Positions 1 to 6,672 of a DNA stretch of 12,349 bases are shown here, in pieces. The stretch is from Parachlamydiaceae bacterium. GTDB taxonomy: Bacteria; Chlamydiota; Chlamydiia; Chlamydiales; Parachlamydiaceae. The stretch is from positions 1 to 12,349 of the forward strand of contig JACDDG010000028.1 in the NCBI GenBank assembly GCA_013817115.1, read 5' to 3'. Below the pieces are notes generated by a model. It was not told the origin of the DNA. It ran no database searches and worked only from the letters and a program-made list of their open reading frames with translations. The position numbers were made by a program, and so were the translations under genes. The first letter of the stretch is position 1; the number at the start of each line of letters is the position of its first letter.

Positions 1-972
1 GTTTTATTGATTGCGAGTGCAGGACCATGCGATCGAGATGAGGCAGGTCTTGGTCACAAACCTTTCTTAGTTTTGTCAGATCATCTTACTCGCCAAGGCA
101 TTGCAGTACTCCGATTCGATAAGCGTGGATGTGGGAAATCAACAGGGAATTACAACACAGCAACGAGCCAAGACTTTGCTAACGACGTGCTTGCTGGTAT
201 TGAATACCTTAAGTCACGGAAAGAAGTGAATGCAAACCAGATCGGCTTGATTGGTCATAGCGAAGGAGGGATCATCGCCCCGATGGTTGCCGTGAAATCA
301 AAAGATGTCGCTTTCATTGTACTTTTGGCTGGGCCTGGTGTAACTGGGGAAGAACTTTTATACGAGCAAGATGGATTGATCAAACGATCTATGGGTGAAA
401 CGGAAGGGACTATTAAGCAAAATCATGAATTCCAAAAACGGCTATTCGCGCTTTTGAAAAAAGAGCCAGATCTTCAGATAGCTTCCGCACAATTTCACGA
501 GCTCGCGACCAACCATATGGCTACTCTGCAAGACAACCCTGGAAAAGTGTCTGTCGATTCATTAGAAGCGATGGCACACTGCGTAAATACAGAATGGTTC
601 CGCTACTTTCTTCTCCATGATCCCGCAATAGATTTGAAGCAAATACAAGCCCCTGTATTAGCGCTGAATGGTGAATTCGATTTACAGGTACCTCCTAAAC
701 AAAATCTTCCTGTCATTTCTAAAGCCCTTAAGGAAAGCGGGAACAAGGATTTCACTATCGTTGAGCTGCCAAAGCTCAATCATCTGTTTCAAAGTTGTCA
801 GAGTGGGTCTATTGAAGAATATGCAAAAATTGAAGAAACGATCTCTCCATCAGCTCTCAATGTGATTTCTACATGGATCTTGGGAACCAATGCTGGGAAC
901 CGGCCCGGATCGGGAAATCAAAATGGCTTAGATCGCCAAGGATATTCCCATGCAAAAGATGGGGACAGGTGA
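1..972 (+). CDS. alpha/beta hydrolase (S9-like serine hydrolase), 5' end cut by window edge
   Basis: The reading frame is already open at base 1, so the N-terminus lies outside the window. Numbering from the TTG at 7, the nucleophile elbow GHSEGG puts the catalytic Ser at residue 85, NGEFD gives the acid Asp225, and LNHLF gives the likely catalytic His259. The stretch FDKRGCGKSTG (38-47) is typical of the S9-type 'alpha/beta hydrolase family' of predicted serine esterases or peptidases; the substrate cannot be told. The usual family end, a helix like ISTWILG, is reached at about residue 293. The last ~28 residues, rich in Gly, Asn and Arg, look like read-through into dehydrogenase debris lying in another frame, so the native stop was probably lost in a rearrangement at about 890-905. 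The fold is clear; activity and specificity are not. Confidence 0.85.
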   Translation, partial: VLLIASAGPCDRDEAGLGHKPFLVLSDHLTRQGIAVLRFDKRGCGKSTGNYNTATSQDFANDVLAGIEYLKSRKEVNANQIGLIGHSEGGIIAPMVAVKSKDVAFIVLLAGPGVTGEELLYEQDGLIKRSMGETEGTIKQNHEFQKRLFALLKKEPDLQIASAQFHELATNHMATLQDNPGKVSVDSLEAMAHCVNTEWFRYFLLHDPAIDLKQIQAPVLALNGEFDLQVPPKQNLPVISKALKESGNKDFTIVELPKLNHLFQSCQSGSIEEYAKIEETISPSALNVISTWILGTNAGNRPGSGNQNGLDRQGYSHAKDGDR

Positions 973-1111
973 GGATGTGGCAAATGCCGTACTATTTTTA
1001 GCTTCTGAGGAATCCAAATATATCATAGGCATAGAATTGACTGTTGACGTCGGAATTTTAGCCGTAGCCAGTGCAACTCCAAAAAGACAAGACGATGAAC
1101 ATCACAATTAG
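908..1111 (+). pseudogene. 3' remnant of a short-chain dehydrogenase/reductase (SDR)
   Basis: Frame 2 encodes the C-terminal signature of SDR oxidoreductases: IAKDIPMQKMGT, then EDVANAVLFLASEESKYI, then GIELTVDVG, ending at a TAG at 1109. This matches the family pattern 'P.GR.G.PEDVA.AV.FLAS.....TG..L.VDGG', with the final GG degraded to VG. The N-terminal Rossmann glycine motif and the YxxxK active site are absent. An in-frame TAG at 929-931 interrupts the upstream part and would restore Gln if read as CAG. The remnant overlaps the 3' end of the hydrolase in another frame and the 5' end of the acetyltransferase. It is a relic of an insertion or deletion and cannot make a working enzyme. Confidence 0.75.
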
Positions 1112-1625
1112 AAAAGCTAAAGTAGAAGATGCTCACGCTATCCTCATTGCCGAACAAGAGATCGCTGAGACACCTGGCTATTTCTGTTCGCAGTCAGAAG
1201 AGCTGAATGAGAAAAATGTCATCAAAACGATCACAACGCTTGGTCAGTCAGCAAAAGGAATCTATCTGGTGGCTGAGCGCGATGGCAAAATTGTCGGGCA
1301 CGCTTTTCTAGAACCATTGCACCTCAAATCAATATGCCATGTCGCTCAATTATCCATCGGTGTGCACCATGGCTGGTAAGAGAAGGGGGTTGGAACGGCT
1401 TTGATGCAACATATAATCGACTGGGCAAAGCAATCAGACACTCTTGAAAAGATCGAACTGAATGTACGCGCATCCAATGGCCGAGCGATCGCCCTCTACA
1501 AGAAAATGGGCTTCATCGAAGAAGGACGGCTCAAAAATAGAGTCAAAATAGACCAAAGCCATTACATTGATGATGGTTTGAAGGCCTTAAGTGTAAATGA
1601 GAAAATTAGCAGGTCACATGTTTAA
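1095..1625 (+). pseudogene. GNAT-family N-acetyltransferase interrupted by one in-frame stop
   Basis: The N-terminal half from ATG 1095 (MNITIRKAKVEDA, then KIVGHAFLEP) and the C-terminal half (GVGTALMQH, NVRASNGRAIALYKKMGF) lie in the same frame, separated only by TAA at 1377-1379. The two halves align as one typical ~170-residue GNAT acetyltransferase, which would transfer acetyl from acetyl-CoA to an amine. The stop replaces the first residue of the (Q/R)xxGxG/A pyrophosphate-binding motif, leaving stop-E-K-G-V-G; one base change from CAA or CGA explains it. The C-terminus after HYIDD is also unlike the family's usual ending. No strong ribosome site precedes 1095, and a GTG at 1071 is an alternative start. 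The gene overlaps the next one by 8 bases. It is most simply a recent pseudogene, although a downstream restart at ATG 1404 is formally possible. Confidence 0.85.
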
Positions 1626-3837
1626 TAAAATTATATTATCTTCAGCGTTGTTAATTACATCACTTTATGCGGTACCGCATGCAACAGCTTCTACCACTGT
1701 CAGCACGAATCAGGAAAATATCAGAGAAACCTTCGTTTCCTCCGGCGATGCTAAACTTTTTTGCAGGGTAGCAGGAAAAGGAAACCCTTTGATCGTTATC
1801 CATGGGGGCCCTGGACTCACTCAAGATTATCTGCTCCCACAGATGTACAGATTAGCCGAGAACAACCTGGTGATTTTCTATGATCAAAGAGGCTGTGGAA
1901 AATCGACAGGGGACATCAACCAAGAAACAATTACTATTGATAAATTTGTCGACGACTTGGAGGCAATTCGTCAATCATTTAACTTCGATAAAATTTCCAT
2001 CCTTGGGCATTCCTGGGGCGGATTTTTAGCGATGAATTATTCTATTGCCCATCCAGAACATCTAGAAAAGCTGATATTGTCAAATTCCATGCCCGCATCT
2101 TCAGAAGAATATGCCCTATTCGGTCATGAATGGACAAGACGCATGCGTCCTTATGAAGATGAACTTGCTAAAATTCATAGTACTGTGGGATTTCATAATG
2201 GTGATCCAGATGTGATGGAGCATCTTTATCGCATCATTTTTAGAACTTACTGCTATATCCCGGAAAAGGCAGATCTATTAAGCCTTTGCATGACGCCTGT
2301 AGCATCAGTTAATGGGGCAAAAGTGAATGAAAATTTTCGACAAAATGTTTTTGAGAAGTCGTTCAATCTACACGGCTCATTAAAATCGTTAAAAGCGACT
2401 ACATTAGTTTTGCATGGTGATGCTGACCCAATTCCTCCTAGCACAGCCCAAAATACTCATAAAAGCATTCCTAATTCAAAATATTTCTTAATGAAAAACT
2501 GTGGCCATTTTCCTTACGTTGAAGACCCAAACACCTACTTCAAATATATCAATGCATTCTTAAGTGAAAATGAGGTCGCTCTAAACGAGATTGAAACGGT
2601 CGATAGGGAAAAAGCTGTCAGTCCAGTCAGTTCTATAGTTTTGAAAGAGGTGGTTGACATTCTCTCTAATCACTTCAATACACAAGTCCAAGTTGGGTCC
2701 ATCATTCAATTGAGCGAGAAAGAAAGACGAAATTTAATTTTAAGAATCAACATTCAAAATCCGTCTGCGGGAGTCCCAAAAAGTATAATTCTAAAGCAGA
2801 CACTTCCCCAAAAGCTCTCAGATGATTCGAATAAAATTTCTGACCGATTTGCTAGAGACTGGACTGGACTTGAGTTCTTAAGCATGCTAAAAACAGATGC
2901 GCCTCCTGTTCCAAAATTTTACGGAGGCAGCCTCGAGCATAAATTTATTTTAATAGAGGATTTAGGAAAAAACCATATAAGCCTAGTGGATTCTTTAACA
3001 GGTGATAATGCAAATGAGGCGGAGATTGCCCTGCTTCGCTTTATGATTGACTTAGGTAAGCTTCATGCCAGTAGTTACGGCAAAACTGAAGACTATTTTA
3101 AGATACTCAGAAAGGTCAATACAACAGCAGAGTCTTGGCAGGACGATTTGCAAAAGACTATTGAGAAGGACTTACCAGCTCTTAAATTATCGCTAAAAAG
3201 TTTGAATATGGAGCCGCCAGAAGATGTTTTGTCAGAGATACACAGCGTGTTTAAATCCAACTTGGTTCCTGGACCATTTACAACACTTATTCATGGTGAT
3301 ATCTGCCCTGATAATGTTTTTTACAATCGCGAAAAAAAAGAGCTATATCTGATAGATTTTGAATGGAGTTTCGTAAAAAATGCTCTTTTAGATGGGACTT
3401 ATCTTCGAATGAGCTTCCCAACATGTTGGTGTGCAAAGGCCGTTCCAGATAGATTAATAAGTACTCTTGAATCTTCTTATAGAGAACAACTCAAAAAAAC
3501 GATCCCTGCCGCAAGAAGCGAAGAAGAGTACCGTGATGCATATGTTAATGCTTGCGCTTTCTGGATGTTAAAATCTCTTTTATTAATTGAAGTGGTTTTG
3601 GAAAAAGAAGATATGTGGTCATCAGGGCCAACTCCTCCTGAATCTCTTTGGAAGCCTGAAGACAATCGAGTTCGTCCGCGTATTTTGTCTCGTCTCATAT
3701 CTTTTATTGAAATCTCTAAAGCATATGAAAAGCTGCCGCATCTCTCATCTATGGCAGAAGAAGTTCTAAAAAAGCTTAAAATTCGATGGCCGGAGGCAAA
3801 ACCGTTGGAGCTATATCCCGCCTTCTCAAAAAATTAA
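1618..3837 (+). CDS. Secreted fusion: proline-iminopeptidase-like hydrolase + APH-type phosphotransferase
   Basis: The product is a 739-residue chain. Residues 1-24 form a classic signal peptide: Lys4, a hydrophobic core, and ATA before the predicted cut. Residues ~37-317 are an alpha/beta hydrolase of the proline iminopeptidase group, with oxyanion motif HGGPG (62-66), YDQRGCGKSTG, nucleophile GHSWGG (Ser132), acid in GDADP (Asp270) and His297 in CGHFPYVE. Residues ~335-655 are an aminoglycoside/choline-kinase-like phosphotransferase, with likely ATP-binding Lys393, Brenner motif HGDICPDN (Asp561, Asn566) and metal-binding LIDFEW (Asp580). All key residues of both enzymes are kept. ATG 1618 was chosen because AGG at 1611-1613 precedes it and the signal peptide then starts cleanly; ATG 1597 would add seven residues. 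Joining an exported hydrolase to an ATP-dependent kinase is odd, because ATP is scarce outside the cytoplasm. Substrates are unknown; antibiotic or toxin modification and host-directed action are guesses. Confidence 0.88.
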   Translation: MFNKIILSSALLITSLYAVPHATASTTVSTNQENIRETFVSSGDAKLFCRVAGKGNPLIVIHGGPGLTQDYLLPQMYRLAENNLVIFYDQRGCGKSTGDINQETITIDKFVDDLEAIRQSFNFDKISILGHSWGGFLAMNYSIAHPEHLEKLILSNSMPASSEEYALFGHEWTRRMRPYEDELAKIHSTVGFHNGDPDVMEHLYRIIFRTYCYIPEKADLLSLCMTPVASVNGAKVNENFRQNVFEKSFNLHGSLKSLKATTLVLHGDADPIPPSTAQNTHKSIPNSKYFLMKNCGHFPYVEDPNTYFKYINAFLSENEVALNEIETVDREKAVSPVSSIVLKEVVDILSNHFNTQVQVGSIIQLSEKERRNLILRINIQNPSAGVPKSIILKQTLPQKLSDDSNKISDRFARDWTGLEFLSMLKTDAPPVPKFYGGSLEHKFILIEDLGKNHISLVDSLTGDNANEAEIALLRFMIDLGKLHASSYGKTEDYFKILRKVNTTAESWQDDLQKTIEKDLPALKLSLKSLNMEPPEDVLSEIHSVFKSNLVPGPFTTLIHGDICPDNVFYNREKKELYLIDFEWSFVKNALLDGTYLRMSFPTCWCAKAVPDRLISTLESSYREQLKKTIPAARSEEEYRDAYVNACAFWMLKSLLLIEVVLEKEDMWSSGPTPPESLWKPEDNRVRPRILSRLISFIEISKAYEKLPHLSSMAEEVLKKLKIRWPEAKPLELYPAFSKN

Positions 3838-3866
3838 CACGGAAGTGTTTCATCTAACACAGCAAG

Positions 3867-4161
3867 TATACCAGGCGCGGCCATAAACTTTGAATTTCAT
3901 TGTTGGCCTACCCATGAATAACTCCGCAAACGTGTAGCTTAACATTCCGATGTTGAGGAACCACTTAGCCTCTATGCGAGTCAAAGCCTTCGTTTTTGGT
4001 CTTTGCTAAGATTTTTGGGAGCATATGTCTCAATTGTGGCTTTGACTTTGATAGAGGCTATGTGGTTCCTCAACATCGGAATGTTAAGCTACACGTTTGC
4101 TAAGTTATTCGTTGGCTTCGGCCAACAATGAAATTCAAAGTTTATGGCCGCGCCTGGTATA
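3867..4161. mobile_element. MITE-like ~290-bp near-perfect palindrome flanked by TA
   Basis: The left arm 3867-3908 is the exact reverse complement of 4120-4161 (42 of 42 bases). A second block, 3926-3964, matches 4062-4100 over 39 of 39, followed by a one-base mismatch and a 10-base match (3966-3975 with 4051-4060). A third pairs 3979-3988 with 4039-4048. Only about 50 bases form the loop, and no ORF of use lies inside. The ends read TA-TACCAGGCGCGG and CCGCGCCTGGTA-TA, consistent with a non-autonomous element that duplicated a TA target, as IS630/Tc1-mariner transposons do; the family is inferred from this alone. The right arm also holds a local hairpin GTTGGC-TTCG-GCCAAC at 4111-4126. Transcribed, the element would fold into a very long hairpin that could end or shield transcripts of the gene stopping at 3837. 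A tiny AACAC/GTGTT hairpin (3836-3849) overlaps that gene's stop. Confidence 0.7.
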
Positions 4162-4178
4162 ATACAGGAGCAAGAAAC

Positions 4179-4243
4179 AGGCCGAACAAGGCCGACTTAA
4201 ATAGGCCGACTTAACAGGCCGACTTAACAAGGCCGACTTAAAT
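4179..4243. repeat. Five short direct repeats with core AGGCCGA(CTTAA)
   Basis: The core AGGCCGA begins at 4179, 4189, 4203, 4216 and 4230. The last four copies continue as AGGCCGACTTAA; the first reads AGGCCGAACA. Starts are 10, 14, 13 and 14 bases apart, so the array is irregular rather than a strict microsatellite. It lies between the palindromic element and a strong promoter, ending three bases before the -35 box. It could be a multi-site binding region for a regulator or a slippage product; no family is recognised. Confidence 0.75.
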
Positions 4244-4245
4244 AG

Positions 4246-4274
4246 TTGATTGTTAATAATATTTGTGATATGAT
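4246..4274 (+). promoter_or_regulatory. Sigma-70-type promoter (TTGATT, 17 bp, TATGAT)
   Basis: The -35 box TTGATT (4246-4251) and the -10 box TATGAT (4269-4274) are separated by exactly 17 AT-rich bases, close to the bacterial housekeeping consensus. Transcription would start near 4281, giving a short leader before the small ORF at 4307 and then the kinase-like gene at 4438. The GGCCGA repeat array ends just upstream of the -35 box, where an activator or repressor could act. Confidence 0.6.
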
Positions 4275-4306
4275 TAATTATATATTTAAATTAAAAGCGA
4301 GGCTCT

Positions 4307-4450
4307 ATGGCTAAAATAGACTACTACGAGCTAAGAATTAGAAGACATAAATTAATAAATCAATATCAACATTGCCAAGTAAATGTGGACAACATGAAAA
4401 GCGGGAATTTTGATACAAGTACAAATACGAGGTTTGTGTGGCTTTCGTAA
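4307..4450 (+). CDS. Small hypothetical ORF, 47 aa, overlapping the kinase-like gene
   Basis: ATG 4307 follows a good ribosome site, AAGCGAGG, ending four bases upstream, and lies about 25 bases after the predicted transcription start. The 47-residue product begins MAKIDYYELRIRRHK, is rich in polar and basic residues in its first half, and has no signal peptide, membrane segment or recognised domain. Its TAA at 4448 overlaps the GTG start of the kinase-like gene by 13 bases in another frame, an arrangement that suits translational coupling. It may be a leader peptide, a small partner protein, or the frameshifted original N-terminus of the kinase gene. The promoter and ribosome site support expression; the function is unknown. 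Confidence 0.4.
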   Translation: MAKIDYYELRIRRHKLINQYQHCQVNVDNMKSGNFDTSTNTRFVWLS

Positions 4451-5751
4451 ACAACAATCATTCTTTGGCAATGGTGCCTTACGTAAGGCAAAGTGATGTG
4501 GCTGAGCAATCCCAGGTATGTGCGCATGAACCCATCAAGGCACGAGTGCAGCGTGTTATGGATAGCTTTTGCGCTCACATGAAATCTCTTGAAGAAAACC
4601 GTTATTTAAGTACTTACAAAGCACTTCAATTAGGCGGAAAAGAAACGATGGAGAGCAGAATGATACGATCAGCTATTGCCATTTGTCCTACTCACAGTGA
4701 AGAAGAAACAGCTCTGCGCCTTTTCAACTACAATAAGGCTACCCAGTACTTGAGCCATCTGACAGATGAAAACCTTTCAGAGCTTTTGACTACTGCTACA
4801 CCTCTCGGTTCTGGTATAGGAGGCGAAGTCTTATCGATGGAAGTAGAAGGAGTGCCACTTTTTGTTAAAAAAATTCGCCTTACTCCGATCGAACAGCAAC
4901 ATCTAGGATCCACTCTCAACCTCTTCGAACTGCCATCCTACTACCAATACGGTGTAGGTTCGATGGGATTCGGTGTATGGCGCGAAATATCTGCTCACGA
5001 AATGACCACGCAATGGGTCCTCAATGGTGAGTGCCAAAATTTTCCATTAATGTATCATTACAGGGCATTGCAGCGCTCTACTCCACCGACAATGCCGACA
5101 TCGGAGCAGTTAGAAGAGAGACAGCGTTATGTCGATGACTGGAATGGCTCCTCGACTGTAGGAATACGCGCCCAGGCAGCTGATTTAGCCTCAGCCGATG
5201 TTGTAGTCTTCATGGAGAACTTCCCCCAAACGCTATACAAATGGCTGAAAGCTGAAGGTGACAAAGGGAATCTTACCGAGCAATCAATAGCAAATCTCGA
5301 GCGAGAACTTAATATGGTAACTGCATTCATGAAGTCACGAGGCTTTCTCCACTTTGACGCACACTTTCATAATATTCTGGCAAGCAACGATCACGTCTAT
5401 TTTGCCGATTTTGGTCTAGCGATGAGTCATAAATTCGATTGTTCTCTAGAAGAGATGACTTTTTTTGAAAAACATAGCAGTTATGACCGATACTATGTCG
5501 TCTCGGAGCTCGTTAAGAATGCAATCGCCGCAACAGTACACGAAGGAAGCGAAGTTTTATTGAATGCGTATCTATCAACTGAGAAAATGACAACTACGCT
5601 ACCATCTGCTGTGGCATCAATCGCAGAACGATATAGGCCAATTGCAGTTCTAATGGACAAGTTCTTTCAAGGTCTTCGAAAAGAGTCCAAAAGCACACCA
5701 TATCCAGAGGCTGAGCTCTCACGAGAATGGGCTAAACTTCAGGATATGTAG
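4438..5751 (+). CDS. Eukaryotic-type protein-kinase-fold protein
   Basis: This 437-residue protein has the landmarks of a protein kinase fold. The glycine loop GSGIGGEV (124-131) fits GxGxxGxV, and FVKKI supplies the ATP-binding Lys (144 or 145). The catalytic loop HFDAHFHN carries Asp307 and Asn312 with the canonical D-x4-N spacing, and ADFGLA supplies the metal-binding DFG at 324-326. A region of ~120 residues with no recognised domain precedes the kinase, and the insert at ~200-250 between the lobes is unusual. There is no signal peptide or membrane segment. GTG 4438 was chosen because ACGAGG sits five bases upstream and the in-frame TGA at 4411 bars a long extension; ATG 4471 is possible. 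It probably shares the 4246 promoter with the preceding small ORF. The HFDAH in place of HRDLK suggests a divergent or atypical kinase. A secreted host-directed role, as for Legionella kinases, is speculation. Confidence 0.8.
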   Translation: MAFVNNNHSLAMVPYVRQSDVAEQSQVCAHEPIKARVQRVMDSFCAHMKSLEENRYLSTYKALQLGGKETMESRMIRSAIAICPTHSEEETALRLFNYNKATQYLSHLTDENLSELLTTATPLGSGIGGEVLSMEVEGVPLFVKKIRLTPIEQQHLGSTLNLFELPSYYQYGVGSMGFGVWREISAHEMTTQWVLNGECQNFPLMYHYRALQRSTPPTMPTSEQLEERQRYVDDWNGSSTVGIRAQAADLASADVVVFMENFPQTLYKWLKAEGDKGNLTEQSIANLERELNMVTAFMKSRGFLHFDAHFHNILASNDHVYFADFGLAMSHKFDCSLEEMTFFEKHSSYDRYYVVSELVKNAIAATVHEGSEVLLNAYLSTEKMTTTLPSAVASIAERYRPIAVLMDKFFQGLRKESKSTPYPEAELSREWAKLQDM

Positions 5752-5840
5752 TGAACTCGGACGCGAAACGGAGATGAGAAGTTCACATGGAAAATCCTAT
5801 TTTTAAAACCTTTGTGATTAAATCCGCTGCCTCTGGTTAT

Positions 5841-6440
5841 CCCAGTGTTTAGTCGGAGCCAATTGTTGATTTTAGCAATAACATCAGCTATATTTTCCCG
5901 TAGAGAGGCTAAATTTTCTGCCCGCAAATTTTTTAAATATTCGCTCCAAAAATTTTGCATCCGGATCATTTCATCTTCTTCATAGATGATCGGAAAATAA
6001 GCTCAGTTTCTCGGTTCTCAAACACTATACGGATGATCCCTTCGAGTTTATTAAAAGAGGGGATTGTCGTTGAGGAGATATCGAATAAATGTCATGAAAA
6101 TCTTTCATGCGACTATTAAATGATCCGGATAGATAATCGTCTCTAATTTTTCCGTAAAAATGAACTCTTTGGGATAGCAAGGCAAGCTGATACTTCCCTC
6201 AAAAAGATCTCCTTTGGAAGATTTGGTAAGAGGAATCGCATATTCAATTGGCTCGAGAATGTCACCAAAACCGATGTCGATTTTAACTTTATATCTTGTT
6301 CGGCCGAAATAGGCCATCATTGAGACCTCTACTCCTGGAAATCCCATATGCGGGTGGGCAAGTATCATTTTTCCGTTATCCGCAATTGCAACATCTGTGA
6401 ATCCAGTGCGGGTGGTAGATTCCTGACGTTTATCTTCAAC
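5841..6440 (-). pseudogene. AbiEii/AbiGii-type nucleotidyltransferase toxin, multiply frameshifted remnant
   Basis: Successive minus-strand pieces rebuild the C-terminal two thirds of an AbiEii-like protein. The first (6440 to 6105) has KVKIDIGFGDILEP and YPKEFIFTEKLETII, the conserved central and lysine motifs. The second frame, from 6117, gives NSRMKDFHDIYSIS, the family's (S)RxKDxxDI motif. A third gives NKLEGIIRIVFENRETEL, and a fourth, ending near 5850, gives IYEEDEMIRM then NFWSEYLKNL and IADVIAKINNWL, the usual C-terminal end. AbiEii is the GTP-binding nucleotidyltransferase toxin of type IV toxin-antitoxin and phage-abortive-infection pairs. The N-terminal GGTAL-like nucleotidyltransferase motif and the AbiEi antitoxin gene are not found. 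At least three frame changes rule out a working toxin. Family assignment is from motif order read by eye. Confidence 0.75.
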
Positions 6441-6569
6441 TTATTTTCAGGTTTCCTTAAAATTCGATAAATTGAAGCCTCTCCCATTAAGTTGCTTAGC
6501 CACGCTAGCCTTTGACATATCACTCATTACAAGGTTGTGGATAGTCAATCCAAGTGGCGGCTGGTGATG
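6440..6569 (-). pseudogene. Probable serine recombinase/resolvase C-terminal HTH remnant
   Basis: One minus-strand frame reads LTIHNLVMSDMSKASVAKQL (about 6551 to 6492). After a small frame change the next reads MGEASIYRILRKPENK (from 6487). Joined, they resemble the C-terminal helix-turn-helix of Tn3-type resolvases and Hin-type invertases ('G.SK..IAK.L.I...SVYRIL'). The catalytic N-terminal domain is not present, so this is at most the tail of a decayed recombinase, directly upstream of the AbiEii remnant on the same strand. Another HTH family, such as an antitoxin or transposase, is possible. The ~100 bases between here and the P450 remnant show nothing recognisable. Confidence 0.4.
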
Positions 6570-6672
6570 CTGTTAGTTTTGCCCGATGGTAAAACTTAGC
6601 GGATGTTTTTGGTCCACTGGGCTGCGAATAATAATTACCAGATATATCACATTAGCAAACACCAGTAAATCA

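Noticed and set aside
1401..1625. C-terminal half of the acetyltransferase as a separate small gene
   Set aside because: It is in the same frame as the upstream half and together they make one GNAT domain; alone it lacks the N-terminal strands.
103..1910. Shared RGCGKSTG motif in the two hydrolases as evidence of a recent duplication
   Set aside because: This motif is common across alpha/beta hydrolases of these groups, and the rest of the two proteins differs widely.
4179..4243. Short repeat array as a CRISPR or plasmid iteron origin
   Set aside because: Units are about 12 bases with 1-2 bases between them and there are no spacers, no cas or rep gene, and no DnaA boxes seen.
5751..5786. 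Inverted repeat GTGAACT/AGTTCAC just after the kinase-like gene as a terminator
   Set aside because: The stem is only 7 bp with a 22-base loop and no T-run follows, so it does not support a terminator call.
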